NCBI RefSeq assembly: GCF_020616515.1
Contig: NZ_CP085135.1
Coordinates: 868,001-932,000 of the forward strand
Source of the DNA: Mesorhizobium sp. PAMC28654
GTDB taxonomy: Bacteria; Pseudomonadota; Alphaproteobacteria; Rhizobiales; Rhizobiaceae
Length of the DNA: 64,000 nucleotides
Direction: 5' to 3'
Shown: positions 9,059-18,483 of the stretch, piece after piece
How the letters are laid out: each line of letters starts with the position of its first letter
Numbering within the stretch: position 1 is the first letter of the stretch
Position numbers and translations under genes: made by a program
Notes under the pieces: model-generated
Told to the model about the DNA's origin: nothing
Databases searched by the model: none
What the model saw: only the letters and a program-made list of their open reading frames with translations

Positions 9059-10291
9059 ATGACAATCCGGAATCCGATCTTGGAGCATCAGAATACAGGG
9101 CGGATATTGGTCGCGGGCACAGGGCCCGCGGGGCTGATCGCGGCGCTTGGCTTCGCGGCTGCCGGGTTTCCGGTCACACTCGTTGGAACGGAGGCCAGCG
9201 CCCAGGACAGTCGCACCACTGCCCTGATGAACCCTGCCCTGAAGGTGCTCGAGCGAATAGGCGTTCTCGATGGCCTAAGGCCCATGGCCGCGCCCCTCAA
9301 GGTCATGCGTATTGTGGACGCGACCACACGGCTGATCCGCAGTCCGGTCGTCACGTTTCGCGCCAGTGAAATCGACGAGGAGCAGTTCGGGCTGAATTTG
9401 CCCAACCGCGCGCTCTATCCGGCGCTCGCTGGGGCTGTCGCGGCGCATTCCGGGATAGAATGGCGAAAGTCGCTGGTGGAAACCTGGCATCTCGACGCCG
9501 GACACGTCCAAGCGACTCTGTCTGACGGAAGCGAGACCTCGGCGTCTCTGGCGGTTGCCGCCGACGGACGGATGTCGCCGGCCCGTGAGGCGGCGGGCAT
9601 CTCCACGTCTGTCCGATCCTATCCGCAGGCAGCCCTGGTTCTCAATTTCGAACATCGCGGCGATCACGCCTTCACGTCGACGGAATTCCACACCGAGACC
9701 GGTCCGTTCACGCAAGTTCCCCTGCCCGGCAATCGTTCAAGTCTCGTCTGGGTCCTGAGGCCTGAAACCGCCAGGGAACTCGCGGCGCTGGATGACCTCA
9801 CCCTGTCGACGCGAGTCGAACAACGCATGCAGTCGATGCTGGGGCGCGTATCGGTCGAGCCCGGCAGGCAGATCTATCCGCTTTCGACCGTAACGCCCCG
9901 GCGCTTTGCCCGGGATCGGGTGGCGCTTGTCGGCGAAGCCGCCCACGTCTTCCCACCGATTGGTGCGCAAGGCCTTAATCTCGGCATCAGGGATATTGAC
10001 GATCTCATTGGAATTTCTTGCGAAAATCGAGCCGACCCGGGTGCGGCCAAGGCCTTGGCCACCTACGATTTCAAGCGCCGACCCGACATTCTGGCACGCA
10101 GCAGCGCGGTCAACCTGCTCAACATGTCGCTGCTCTCCGACATGCTGCCGGCCCAGGTGGCGCGCAGCGCCGGTCTTGGTGTGCTCGGCGGCTTCTCACC
10201 ACTTCGCGCCTTCTTCATGCGCGAGGGCCTGCGGCCCGGCAGCGGTTTTGCAGCGCTCGCGGGTGGCCTGAGGAAGCAGGTCAAGCGATAG
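9059..10291 (+). CDS. UbiH/UbiF-family FAD-dependent hydroxylase
   Basis: A class A flavoprotein monooxygenase, 410 aa, of the UbiH/UbiF/VisC/COQ6 family, likely acting on a ring-hydroxylation step of ubiquinone biosynthesis. The dinucleotide-binding motif (VAGTGPAGLIAALGFAAAGF) is at the N-terminus, and the second FAD motif reads VALVGEAAHVFPPIGAQGLN, with E in the position where many relatives have D (GDAAH). It is divergent from the DUF2182 gene, with about 90 bases between the two starts. Which carbon of the quinone ring it hydroxylates cannot be read from sequence. Confidence 0.9.
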   Translation: MTIRNPILEHQNTGRILVAGTGPAGLIAALGFAAAGFPVTLVGTEASAQDSRTTALMNPALKVLERIGVLDGLRPMAAPLKVMRIVDATTRLIRSPVVTFRASEIDEEQFGLNLPNRALYPALAGAVAAHSGIEWRKSLVETWHLDAGHVQATLSDGSETSASLAVAADGRMSPAREAAGISTSVRSYPQAALVLNFEHRGDHAFTSTEFHTETGPFTQVPLPGNRSSLVWVLRPETARELAALDDLTLSTRVEQRMQSMLGRVSVEPGRQIYPLSTVTPRRFARDRVALVGEAAHVFPPIGAQGLNLGIRDIDDLIGISCENRADPGAAKALATYDFKRRPDILARSSAVNLLNMSLLSDMLPAQVARSAGLGVLGGFSPLRAFFMREGLRPGSGFAALAGGLRKQVKR

Positions 10292-10454
10292 CGCCTGCCG
10301 CACTCGATAGCCCGATGACATCGGAGATTTTTGCGCTCGCCCGAAACCCTTGCGGCGGGTTGGTGCGTAGCTTGATCAGGCGCCGGGCGCTTCGGGATTG
10401 AATTGATGCGGCGTCTGCGCCAAATAAAGCCAAGGATTTCAAGTGGTGAGTACG

Positions 10455-10778
10455 ATGAAAACAGCCAAATTCTCTATCGGACAGGTGGTTCGCCACCGGC
10501 TGTTTCCATTCCGCGGCATCATTTTTGATGTCGACCCGGAATTCGCCAACACCGACGAGTGGTACGAGGCGATACCGGCGGATGTCCGTCCGCGCAAGGA
10601 TCAGCCCTTCTACCATCTGCTGGCCGAGAATTCGGAGACCGAATACATCGCCTATGTGTCGGAGCAGAACCTGCTTGAGGACCAGTCGGGCGAGCCGGTC
10701 CGACATCCACAGATCGGCGAGATGTTCGACAAGATGGCTGACGGGCACTACGAGCCGAAACGTCAGTCCAGGCACTGA
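10455..10778 (+). CDS. hspQ: Heat shock protein HspQ (YccV, hemimethylated-DNA-binding fold)
   Basis: A small (107 aa) protein of the HspQ/YccV family. In enterobacteria HspQ affects degradation of DnaA and acts as a Lon specificity factor. The block FSIGQVVRHRLFPFRGIIFDVDPEF and the later DQPFYHLLAEN are family hallmarks; the first part is visible as FSIGQVVRHRLFPFRG. The ATG at 10455 has GGTGAG five bases upstream. An in-frame GTG at 10443, with AAGGA six bases upstream, would add four residues and cannot be excluded. It is followed 20 bases later by a strong terminator. Confidence 0.9.
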   Translation: MKTAKFSIGQVVRHRLFPFRGIIFDVDPEFANTDEWYEAIPADVRPRKDQPFYHLLAENSETEYIAYVSEQNLLEDQSGEPVRHPQIGEMFDKMADGHYEPKRQSRH

Positions 10779-10797
10779 ACAGCCCGGTCCGAAAATG

Positions 10798-10827
10798 AAA
10801 AAAGCGGGGCCTGGACCCCGCTTTTTT
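10798..10827. terminator. Bidirectional intrinsic terminator
   Basis: Stem GCGGGG / CCCCGC with a 6-nt loop, flanked by six A on the left and six T on the right, so it works in both directions. It lies between the convergent hspQ and IalB-family genes. Confidence 0.9.
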
Positions 10828-10855
10828 GTTTGTTGGCTCGAGCCTTGCCGGCCGA

Positions 10856-11485
10856 TCAGTTGGCGGTCTTGGCCTTTTCCTGCTCGTCCTTGAGCTTCTT
10901 GGCGAAGTCCTGGTTGTTCTTGGCCACGAAATCCTGGAGCTTCTTCTGCCGGTCTTCGATGTCCGACTGCTGCATCGGCGGGCCGTCATAGGCGCCGCTG
11001 AAGCCCTGCAAAGCAATCTTGACCGGATTCGGCTGATTCTGGAAATTGATCGAGGCAACTGTGATCGCCTGTCCTTTCTTGAAGGACGCGATGAGCGCGT
11101 CGGTCAAGGGGACTTCCGCCACGCAACGATCCGGAAAACAGACCACATAGCTGAGGGTCTGAGTCTTGCCGGCGTCGATCTGGAGGCCAACGCCGGGAGT
11201 AACCAGACGGCCGGTCGGGACCGTCACTTGGAACACCTTGCGGTTAACCTTGCCCTTGAGTTCGATCAGGCTTACCCCGGTGACGAGCTGGCCGTTGCCG
11301 GCGGTCACGATGTTCTGGACGTTGCAGATGTCGACGTCTTCCTGCTTGGTGCAGGCCTTGAACCAGCCTTGCGGGACCTGTTGTTGCTGCTGTGCGGAAG
11401 CAGCGGGAAGTTCGGCGCCCAGAAAGCCGACCACGCCAGCGGCCATGACCGAAAGGCGGTATGCGTTGCTCTTCAGGCTCGTCAT
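10856..11485 (-). CDS. Invasion-associated locus B (IalB) family protein
   Basis: A secreted or periplasmic protein of about 209 aa with an N-terminal signal segment (LSVMAAGVVGFLGAELPAASA). The body matches the IalB family: a GWFKAC block, CNVQNIV, and VVCFPDRCVAEVPLT with its cysteine pair. The C-terminus is a charged, Lys/Gln-rich coil (KKLKDEQEKAKTAN). IalB was named from Bartonella erythrocyte invasion, but homologues are widespread in non-pathogenic rhizobia and the role there is unclear. A start three codons upstream (11494) is also possible, but it sits only a few bases from the AGAGG ribosome binding site. Confidence 0.88.
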   Translation of the reverse strand: MTSLKSNAYRLSVMAAGVVGFLGAELPAASAQQQQQVPQGWFKACTKQEDVDICNVQNIVTAGNGQLVTGVSLIELKGKVNRKVFQVTVPTGRLVTPGVGLQIDAGKTQTLSYVVCFPDRCVAEVPLTDALIASFKKGQAITVASINFQNQPNPVKIALQGFSGAYDGPPMQQSDIEDRQKKLQDFVAKNNQDFAKKLKDEQEKAKTAN

Positions 11486-11717
11486 GTCGTGCATTTCCTC
11501 TCAAATGATCCCAGGCACGGCTTGTTGGTGCCGTGCGGTCCAGCTACCTGTTGCCGAAATGAGGCAACAGAATGACTTCGGACGGCGTGTTACACTGCAA
11601 GCGATGCCGAATCCAGCCCGATACTTGTAATTCTTAGAAGCGCGATCGGTCGGCCCGCCGCCGCATCGTGGTAGGGTAAGCTCCGAATCATCAAGCCGAC
11701 CCATTAAGGAGACGGTC

Positions 11718-13538
11718 ATGGGCCGCGTTCTTGTCTGGCTGATCACCGCGATATCATTTGTCCCCCTCTCGCTCCAGCCGGCCGTTTCGGAACCGAAGCA
11801 TGCCATCGCGATGCAGGGCGAGCCGGCGTTGCCGGGCGACTACCAGCATTTCGACTACGTCAATCCCGATGCGCCGAAGGGCGGCAACATCACCTATTGC
11901 GTGGTCGGCAGCTTTGACAATCTGAACCCGTTTATCCTGAAAAGCCTGCGCACCACGGCACGCGGCATGATGGATACGATTTTCGGCAACCTCGTCTTCG
12001 AGCCGCTGATGCAGCGCAATGCCGACGAGTCCTTCAGCCTCTATGGTCTGCTCGCCGATACCGCCGACATGGATCCGGAACGCAAGACGATAGAATTCCA
12101 CCTCGATCCCAAGGCGAAATGGTCGGACGGCGAACCGGTTACCCCGGAGGATGTGCTGTTCACCTACGAGGTCTATACGGACAAAGGTCGCCCGCCCTAT
12201 AGCGAACGCATGGCCAGGGTCGCCAAGCTGGAAAAGACCGGCGATCACAGCGTGCGCTTCACCTTCAACGACAAGGCCGATCGCGAGTTTCCGCTGATCA
12301 TCGCGCTGACTCCGATCATTCCCAGGCACGCCTTCGACAAGGACACCTTCGACAGGACAACGTTGAAGCCACTGATCGGCAGCGGGCCCTATACTATTTC
12401 CCAGGTCTCCCCCGGCCAGCGCATCGTGTTCAAGCGCAACCCTGACTATTGGGGCAAGGATATTCCGTCGAAGCGCGGCTTCGACAATTACGACCAGATC
12501 ACCATCGAGTATTTTCTCAACGCCAATGCCAAGCTCGAGGCGTTCAAGAAGGGCATCTGCGCCATCAATGACGACAGCGATCCGGTAAAGCGCGAGCGCG
12601 ATCTCGACTTCCCCGCCTTCCACAAGGGTGAGGTGATCGCCGAAACCTTCGATACCGGCATCCCGCCGGTCGTTACCGGATTCCTGTTCAACACGCGGCT
12701 GCAGAAATTCTCCAATCCCGTCGTTCGGCGCGCGCTCGGCATGCTCTATGATTTCGAATGGGCGAACAAAAACCTGTTCGGCGGCAAATACACGCGCACC
12801 ATGAGCTATTGGCAGAACTCCGAACTCTCCGCGCTCGGCCATCCGGCCGACGAGCGGGAAAAAGCGCTTCTGGCGCCCTACCCTGGCCGTGTCCCGCCCA
12901 ATGTCATGGATGGCACATACCGCCCGCCGGTCACCGATGGGTCGGGCCAGGACCGCAAGGTTTTGAAGACCGCCTTCGATCTACTGAAGAGTGTCGGTTA
13001 CGGGGTGCGGAACGGCGTGATGCTGGATCCCCAGGGACAGCCTTTCAGCTTCGAGATCCTGACCTCGTCGCAGGACGAGGAACGCCTGGCGGGCATCTAT
13101 CAGCGCACGCTGGAGAAGATAGGCATCAACGTCACCATTCGCAGTCTCGACGGCGACCAGATCCAGTCTCGCAAGCAGCGCTTCGATTTCGAGGTTCTGA
13201 TTGGTGCGAGCGGGTTCAACAATTCGCTTTCGCCCGGCATCGAGCAGATCGGGCGCTGGGGATCTTCGGCAGCAAAGGCCGAGGGTTCGTTCAACCTTGC
13301 CGGTATTGCCGATCCGGCCGTTGACGCGGCGATCGAAGCGATGCTCATGGCCCGCGAGAAGCCGGACTATGTCGCTGCCGTCCGCGTTCTCGACCGGTTG
13401 TTGATCTCCGGAAACTACATGGTGCCGATGCAATACAACACGCAGCAATGGATTGCATATTGGAACTATCTGGAACACCCGCAAAAGACGCCCATATATG
13501 GCTATCAATTGCCGACATGGTGGCGCAAGCCGAACTGA
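11718..13538 (+). CDS. Family 5 extracellular solute-binding protein (YejA-like)
   Basis: A 606-aa periplasmic binding protein of the SBP_bac_5 family, which serve peptide, opine or oligopeptide ABC importers. It has an N-terminal signal peptide (MGRVLVWLITAISFVPLS) and the family blocks KWSDGEPVTPEDVLFTYEV and GSGPYTISQVSPGQ. The length and the early HFDYVNPDAPKGG block resemble YejA, the binding protein of the microcin C uptake system. No yejBEF permease or ATPase genes are adjacent: the next gene is a DsbA-like protein, so the partner transporter must be elsewhere. A good ribosome binding site (AAGGAGA) precedes the start. Confidence 0.9.
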   Translation: MGRVLVWLITAISFVPLSLQPAVSEPKHAIAMQGEPALPGDYQHFDYVNPDAPKGGNITYCVVGSFDNLNPFILKSLRTTARGMMDTIFGNLVFEPLMQRNADESFSLYGLLADTADMDPERKTIEFHLDPKAKWSDGEPVTPEDVLFTYEVYTDKGRPPYSERMARVAKLEKTGDHSVRFTFNDKADREFPLIIALTPIIPRHAFDKDTFDRTTLKPLIGSGPYTISQVSPGQRIVFKRNPDYWGKDIPSKRGFDNYDQITIEYFLNANAKLEAFKKGICAINDDSDPVKRERDLDFPAFHKGEVIAETFDTGIPPVVTGFLFNTRLQKFSNPVVRRALGMLYDFEWANKNLFGGKYTRTMSYWQNSELSALGHPADEREKALLAPYPGRVPPNVMDGTYRPPVTDGSGQDRKVLKTAFDLLKSVGYGVRNGVMLDPQGQPFSFEILTSSQDEERLAGIYQRTLEKIGINVTIRSLDGDQIQSRKQRFDFEVLIGASGFNNSLSPGIEQIGRWGSSAAKAEGSFNLAGIADPAVDAAIEAMLMAREKPDYVAAVRVLDRLLISGNYMVPMQYNTQQWIAYWNYLEHPQKTPIYGYQLPTWWRKPN

Positions 13539-13623
13539 GCCTGGTCTGGAGAACCGGGATCTATCCGGTTTCGGATAAGGCAATGTCCAAGGAAACGGGT
13601 TCTTGCTGGACAGGAGATCAAGA

Positions 13624-14304
13624 ATGAGCGAGATGAACTCCATCACCGTCGATGTGGTGTCCGATGTCGTCTGCCCCTGGTGCTTCATTGGCCAGAAGCG
13701 GCTGGACAAGGCGATTGCGTCGGTTGGCGACGTCGACATCCACATACGTTGGCGGCCCTTCCAGCTTGATCCCACCATCCCGCCCCAGGGCCAGGATCGT
13801 CGCGAATATATGATGGCCAAGTTCGGCAGCGAGCAGCGCATCAGCGAGATCCATGCCCGGATCGAACCATTGGGCGAAGCCGAGGGCATTTCATTCGCAT
13901 TTGATGCGATCAAGGTTGCTCCCAACACGCTGGATGCGCACCGCCTGATCCGCTGGGCCGGGGCTGTCGGAGAAGATGTGCAGAACCGGTTGGCGCGACG
14001 CCTGTTCCAGCTGAATTTCGAGGAAGGCGCCAATATCGGCGACCATGGGGTGCTGACCGAAGCCGCCCGCGAGGCCGGCATGGATGCGTCGGTGGTCGAA
14101 ACACTTCTGCCAACGGACGCCGATGTCGATTCTGTCCGAACTGAAATCGCCACGGCTTCACGCATGGGCATCACCGGTGTGCCCTGCTTCCTGCTCGAAG
14201 GGAAATATGCGGTCATGGGCGCACAGGACGCCGATACCCTGGCCGATGCCATCCGTCAGGTCGCCGCTGCCAAGGCAAATGGCGAGTTGGAACGCGCGGA
14301 CTGA
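13624..14304 (+). CDS. DsbA-family (FrnE-like) thiol oxidoreductase
   Basis: A 226-aa thioredoxin-fold protein with a CPWC active site at residues 17-20 (SDVVCPWCFIG), as in FrnE/2-hydroxychromene-2-carboxylate isomerase relatives. There is no signal peptide, so it should act in the cytoplasm. The conserved C-terminal block GITGVPCFLLEGKYAVMGAQ is present and contains the cis-proline (VPCF). The start at 13624 is favoured by GGAG about 8 bases upstream; the track frame extends seven codons further. Substrate unknown. Confidence 0.9.
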   Translation: MSEMNSITVDVVSDVVCPWCFIGQKRLDKAIASVGDVDIHIRWRPFQLDPTIPPQGQDRREYMMAKFGSEQRISEIHARIEPLGEAEGISFAFDAIKVAPNTLDAHRLIRWAGAVGEDVQNRLARRLFQLNFEEGANIGDHGVLTEAAREAGMDASVVETLLPTDADVDSVRTEIATASRMGITGVPCFLLEGKYAVMGAQDADTLADAIRQVAAAKANGELERAD

Positions 14305-14808
14305 GCAGTAGCATGGCCGCCGCTGCGATGCTTCGCGCCCACGGCCGTGGCGAAGGCGGTCACCCGCTCCGCATTGAAGGCTGATCTAGGCTGATTCGAA
14401 GGCTTCTGAACCCGACCGCCGGCGGCCCGAATAGCGCATCAATCTCGGTATTTTCCGCGCATTTCAGTCAGTTCGCGGTAAGAAAAATCGCCAAACAGCC
14501 TGCCAAAAGCGTTCACGAAGCCGTGTCACCACCTTCCCTAAGGTAAACTGGATGACGCGGGCGAGTTCTTTCACCAAGCCGTTGAAATAATTGAAAATAA
14601 CCAAGCTTTGAAGTCCGCCCGTCGGACTGGGCGTCTGTTTGACCTGTTGCGTCGGGGCAACGGCTCGCGTGTATCGCTTCACAGTCGCCGGGATAAAATT
14701 AATAGAAAATGATCAATTGGTGTTACCCTTCGTAACAAAGCAAAAAAGGGTTTGGGCGGGATTGTGATTCGGGTCGGTAGACCACCGCGACAGTCAGTGA
14801 CGGAAGGA
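14305..14808. other. Intergenic region, no convincing gene
   Basis: About 500 bases with lower GC than the neighbouring genes. A 72-codon GTG-started frame on the minus strand (14464-14682) has no ribosome binding site and no recognisable motif. A perfect 6-bp inverted repeat (TGTTAC / GTAACA, 14721-14737) lies about 70 bases before the ABC exporter gene and could be a regulator site. No RNA gene was recognised. Confidence 0.5.
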
Positions 14809-16743
14809 ATGCCCCGCGATGCCGAGAGGCCGTCGCCCTTGACCCCGGTGTCCTCAATGCGGACCTTCTGGGGACTGATGCGGGCCTACTGGCTCTCCGA
14901 CCGGTGGAAGGAAGCCTGGACGCTGACACTGGTGATCGCGGCGCTGACCGCGCTATCGAGCAAGGCTGATGTCTGGTTCACCAGAGCGTCGGCGGAGTTG
15001 ATGAACTCGATCAGCTTTTTCCATGACGCGGCGAATGTAACCCCGGTTCAAACGTTGCTCGGCAACGCCGCCCTCCTCGTTTTCCTGGTTGTGCTGAAGG
15101 ATGCGGGCATTACGGGGATCCGCAATCTTGTGTCGACCACTCTGCATCGCAAATGGCGCGGTTGGGTGAATGGACGCTTCAACGACGCGCTGCTCGATGG
15201 CAATCACACTCATTTCCACGCGCAACATGGTTCGCCCGCGGCGGCGGCGCCTGACAACATCGACCAGCGCGTCCAGGAATCGATCAAGGATATGACCGCT
15301 GGCGCGATTGGCTTGGCCATGGGGGCGTTTGGCGTTGCCACGGCGCTATATTTCCTCGGCGGGGAATTGTTGCGGAATTCTGTTGCCGTCAAGGGGCTCG
15401 ACTTCCTGGGCGATTACGGCACAGCCGTTCTGGCCTTGCTGGCGGTCGCGCTCTACGTGCCCTTCAATACCTGGATCGCAGTCAAACTGGGCGGCATGCT
15501 CGAGCGATTGAACATCAGGATGCAAAAGGCCGAGGGCAGCTACCGTGGCGAGCTGACGACCTTTCTGCGTCGGAGCTTTCATGTCGCGGCCTCGAAAGGC
15601 GAGGTCGTCCAGAAGTCGATTCACAATCGGCTCTACGACGATATCGACAACACGTGGTCACGCCTCAACATCATCAACACAATCTATATGGGCTTCGAGC
15701 TGGTCTATAATTTCGTGGGCGCCCGCATCGTCGCCTATGGCCCTGGGCTTGTGCCGTTCATTCACAACGGCCTTGATCTGAAGGGCTATCTGACGGGTTC
15801 GGAACAGATCAACGCGCTGATCCAGCGCTGCTCCTACTTCATCCATGTGATGCCTGCCATCGCCACGCTGCGCGCCAACAGCCAGCGCGTCACCGAGCTG
15901 GCCAATGCGATCGAGAACGTCCAGCACCCGCAGGAATTCTACAGCCAGACCGGCCGCTCCGACTTCCGCTACGACCGTCAGAACCCGGTTTTCGGCCTGA
16001 CCATCCAGAAGCTCGAACTGACGCACCAGGGCGAGGATGCAACACCGTTCCTGAGTGCCGCGAACCTGCGCTTCCGTCGCGGTGAGTGGACATTCCTGAA
16101 AGGCGAATCGGGCTGTGGCAAGACTTCGCTGATCAAGGCGATCAACGGACTTTGGCCTTATGGCCGGGGAACCATCGTCTTCCCTGACGGCGCTCGAAGC
16201 TTTTACGCCGCCCAGGAAGTGAAGCTGCAGCAGGTTTCGCTGAAGCAACTGGTCTGCCTGCCCGGCACCGAACACGATCATTCAGACGCACAGGTCGCGT
16301 CGGCATTGTACAAGGCGGGTCTTGGCGATTTCATCTCGCACATGGCCGATGAAAACCGCGAGGGCAAGAGCTGGGACCAGGTCCTGTCGGGCGGTCAGAA
16401 GCAGAAGTTGGTCGTGGCCCGCATCGTGCTGCAGCAGCCGGGGCTGCTGTTCCTCGACGAGGCAACCGGCGCGCTCGACCCCGAAGGCAAGATCGCGTTC
16501 CATCAGGCGATAAAGGACAACTGCCCGGACGTCACGGTGATCAGCGTGATGCATGAAGCCGTTGCGCCGCGATCGCTTGCAGGCGCCGAGTTCTACCACA
16601 GCGTGGTCACGATCGCGGACGGGATTGCAACCAAGAGACCACTGGTTCCGAACCTGCCGGTCGAGCTCACGACAATCCTCGCGCATCCGAAGCCCGTTGA
16701 GGAAAGATGGCTGAAATTCTCTCGCCGGATGAAGCAGAAATAA
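14809..16743 (+). CDS. SbmA/BacA-like ABC exporter with fused ATPase domain
   Basis: A half-size ABC transporter of about 644 aa with an N-terminal membrane domain of the SbmA/BacA type (about six hydrophobic segments; block RKWRGWVNGRFNDALL) and a C-terminal nucleotide-binding domain. The ATPase part has Walker A GESGCGKTS, signature LSGGQKQKL and Walker B LLFLDEATGAL. In rhizobia such proteins are linked to uptake or export of peptides and to modification of very-long-chain fatty acid lipid A, but the specific role here is not known. The start is uncertain: the ATG at 14809 is very close to its GGAAGGA site, and in-frame GTG codons lie upstream. Confidence 0.85.
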   Translation: MPRDAERPSPLTPVSSMRTFWGLMRAYWLSDRWKEAWTLTLVIAALTALSSKADVWFTRASAELMNSISFFHDAANVTPVQTLLGNAALLVFLVVLKDAGITGIRNLVSTTLHRKWRGWVNGRFNDALLDGNHTHFHAQHGSPAAAAPDNIDQRVQESIKDMTAGAIGLAMGAFGVATALYFLGGELLRNSVAVKGLDFLGDYGTAVLALLAVALYVPFNTWIAVKLGGMLERLNIRMQKAEGSYRGELTTFLRRSFHVAASKGEVVQKSIHNRLYDDIDNTWSRLNIINTIYMGFELVYNFVGARIVAYGPGLVPFIHNGLDLKGYLTGSEQINALIQRCSYFIHVMPAIATLRANSQRVTELANAIENVQHPQEFYSQTGRSDFRYDRQNPVFGLTIQKLELTHQGEDATPFLSAANLRFRRGEWTFLKGESGCGKTSLIKAINGLWPYGRGTIVFPDGARSFYAAQEVKLQQVSLKQLVCLPGTEHDHSDAQVASALYKAGLGDFISHMADENREGKSWDQVLSGGQKQKLVVARIVLQQPGLLFLDEATGALDPEGKIAFHQAIKDNCPDVTVISVMHEAVAPRSLAGAEFYHSVVTIADGIATKRPLVPNLPVELTTILAHPKPVEERWLKFSRRMKQK

Positions 16744-17031
16744 CGGCAACGCCATGACGACCAGACGTTGTCGCCGCCGGGTATCGTACAGCGTCACCAA
16801 CAGCGATCACAGTCGCGCGATTTTCCTTATCCGCCAGTGCTTTCCGCCGTCATTGCGATTGACTTGGCAAGGCGCGCTCCTGTGTTGCGCCGGCTTGCAG
16901 AATTCACCCGAAACCCGCGAGCGGAAAGGTTCCCGCGCCATGCCTGGCGACAGTCATAGTCGAACGCAATCGCCGTCCGCCTAGACGTGACCTGATCGGT
17001 TCATGTCCTGCCGGACGGCAAGGAGTGAGCC

Positions 17032-18396
17032 ATGAATGAATTTCCCACCATAGCGGACGACGATGCCGTGGCAATCGCCCGCATCCTCGCGAACGATCAC
17101 GTCGCCGATGTCGTCGAGGCTCTCAACCGGGAACCGCGCGAAACGGCATCGGAACTCCTCAGCGAAGTGCCGTTCGAGCGGGCGGTCGACATATTCGACC
17201 AGCCCGAGCTGGACGGAGCGCCTGAACTCATCGAGGCGCTGCCACGCGCCAAGGCTGGCAAGCTGCTCGCCGCCATGTCGGTCGACCGTGCCGCCGACAT
17301 ACTGCGCGAGATGGAGGAGCCGGCACGTTCCGAACTGATCAGCGGGCTTGCGCCGCCGCTTCGCGCCACGCTGCTTGCCATTCTCGGCTACCCTGAAGGC
17401 AGTGCCGCCTCACTGATGACCACCGAGTTCGTCAGCGTGCCCGCGGATTGGACCGTGGGCCGAACACTGGACTACATCCGCAAGGTGGAACGGACGCGCG
17501 AGACCGTCTACGCGATCTACATCACCGATCCCGAGACCCATGTCCTGCTGCGTTCGACCGGCCTGCGCCGGCTGATCACGGGCGAGCCGGACGATTTGAT
17601 CACAACGGTCGCGCCGGACCGCACGCCGGTGACCGTCTCGCCGCTGGCCGACAGCGAAAAGGTGGCGCAGCTCATCTCCAAATATGACCTTCTGGCCGTT
17701 CCTGTCGTGGAGGGTGGCAAGATCCTCGGCATCGTCACCGTCGACGATATCATCGATACCATGATCGAGGAGACGACGGAGGACGTGCATCGTTTCGGCG
17801 GCATGGAGGCTCTGGACGAGCCCTATATGAAGATGAGTTTTCTCGCCATGATCCAGAAGCGCGGCGGCTGGCTCTGCGCGCTCTTCATCAGCGAGATGCT
17901 GACCGCAAACGCGATGCAGGCCTACGAAACCGAGCTGGAAAAGGCCATCGTGCTGACCTTGTTCATTCCGCTGATCATGAGCTCCGGCGGCAATTCCGGC
18001 TCGCAGGCGACATCGCTCGTCATCCGCGCGCTGGCCCTGCGTGAGATTGGGCTTGGCGACTGGTGGCGGGTGGCGCTGCGCGAACTGCCGACGGGGCTCG
18101 TGCTCGGATCGATGCTTGGTGTGGTTGGCATCTGTCGGATAGCGTTCTGGCAGTATATGGGCTTTTACGACTACGGTCCGCACTGGCCGCTGATCGCGGC
18201 AACGGTTGGCGCCGCACTTGTCGGCATCGTTACCTTCGGCTCGCTTTCAGGATCGATGCTGCCGTTCGCCCTGAAACGGATCGGCTTTGACCCAGCCAGC
18301 GCATCGGCACCGTTCGTCGCTACGCTGGTCGACGTCACCGGACTGGTGATCTATTTTTCGGTGGCGCTGGTGATCCTGCGCGGAACGCTGCTGTAG
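17032..18396 (+). CDS. mgtE: Magnesium transporter MgtE
   Basis: A 454-aa magnesium channel/transporter. It has the expected order: an N-terminal MgtE_N superhelical domain (about residues 20-130), two CBS domains (about 135-260, with GIVTVDDIIDTM), and a five-helix membrane domain containing LIMSSGGNSGSQATSL, the pore signature. The family uses the cytosolic domains to sense magnesium and gate the channel. A clear ribosome binding site (AAGGAG) precedes the ATG. No Mg-sensing riboswitch was recognised in the 288 bases upstream. Confidence 0.95.
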   Translation: MNEFPTIADDDAVAIARILANDHVADVVEALNREPRETASELLSEVPFERAVDIFDQPELDGAPELIEALPRAKAGKLLAAMSVDRAADILREMEEPARSELISGLAPPLRATLLAILGYPEGSAASLMTTEFVSVPADWTVGRTLDYIRKVERTRETVYAIYITDPETHVLLRSTGLRRLITGEPDDLITTVAPDRTPVTVSPLADSEKVAQLISKYDLLAVPVVEGGKILGIVTVDDIIDTMIEETTEDVHRFGGMEALDEPYMKMSFLAMIQKRGGWLCALFISEMLTANAMQAYETELEKAIVLTLFIPLIMSSGGNSGSQATSLVIRALALREIGLGDWWRVALRELPTGLVLGSMLGVVGICRIAFWQYMGFYDYGPHWPLIAATVGAALVGIVTFGSLSGSMLPFALKRIGFDPASASAPFVATLVDVTGLVIYFSVALVILRGTLL

Positions 18397-18404
18397 CAGT
18401 CCCC

Positions 18405-18426
18405 ATAGCGGCATATCCGCCGCTAT
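18405..18426 (+). terminator. Hairpin after mgtE, putative terminator
   Basis: A perfect 8-bp stem (ATAGCGGC / GCCGCTAT) with a 6-nt loop begins nine bases after the mgtE stop. The downstream T run is weak (CATTTCTCTC), so termination strength is uncertain. Confidence 0.5.
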
Positions 18427-18441
18427 CATTTCTCTCATGCG

Positions 18442-18473
18442 TGTCGCCAAAACCGTCGCGGCCTTTGGCGACA
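18442..18473 (-). terminator. Hairpin after gor, putative terminator
   Basis: A perfect 10-bp stem (TGTCGCCAAA / TTTGGCGACA) with a 12-nt loop lies just after the stop of gor, which reads on the minus strand. There is no long T run. Confidence 0.45.
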
Positions 18474-18483
18474 TGCCATGTGG

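Noticed and set aside
14464..14682. A 72-codon frame on the minus strand
   Set aside because: GTG start without a ribosome binding site and no recognisable features; left as intergenic.
16744..17031. A possible magnesium riboswitch before mgtE
   Set aside because: No M-box consensus could be recognised by eye; a covariance-model search would be decisive.
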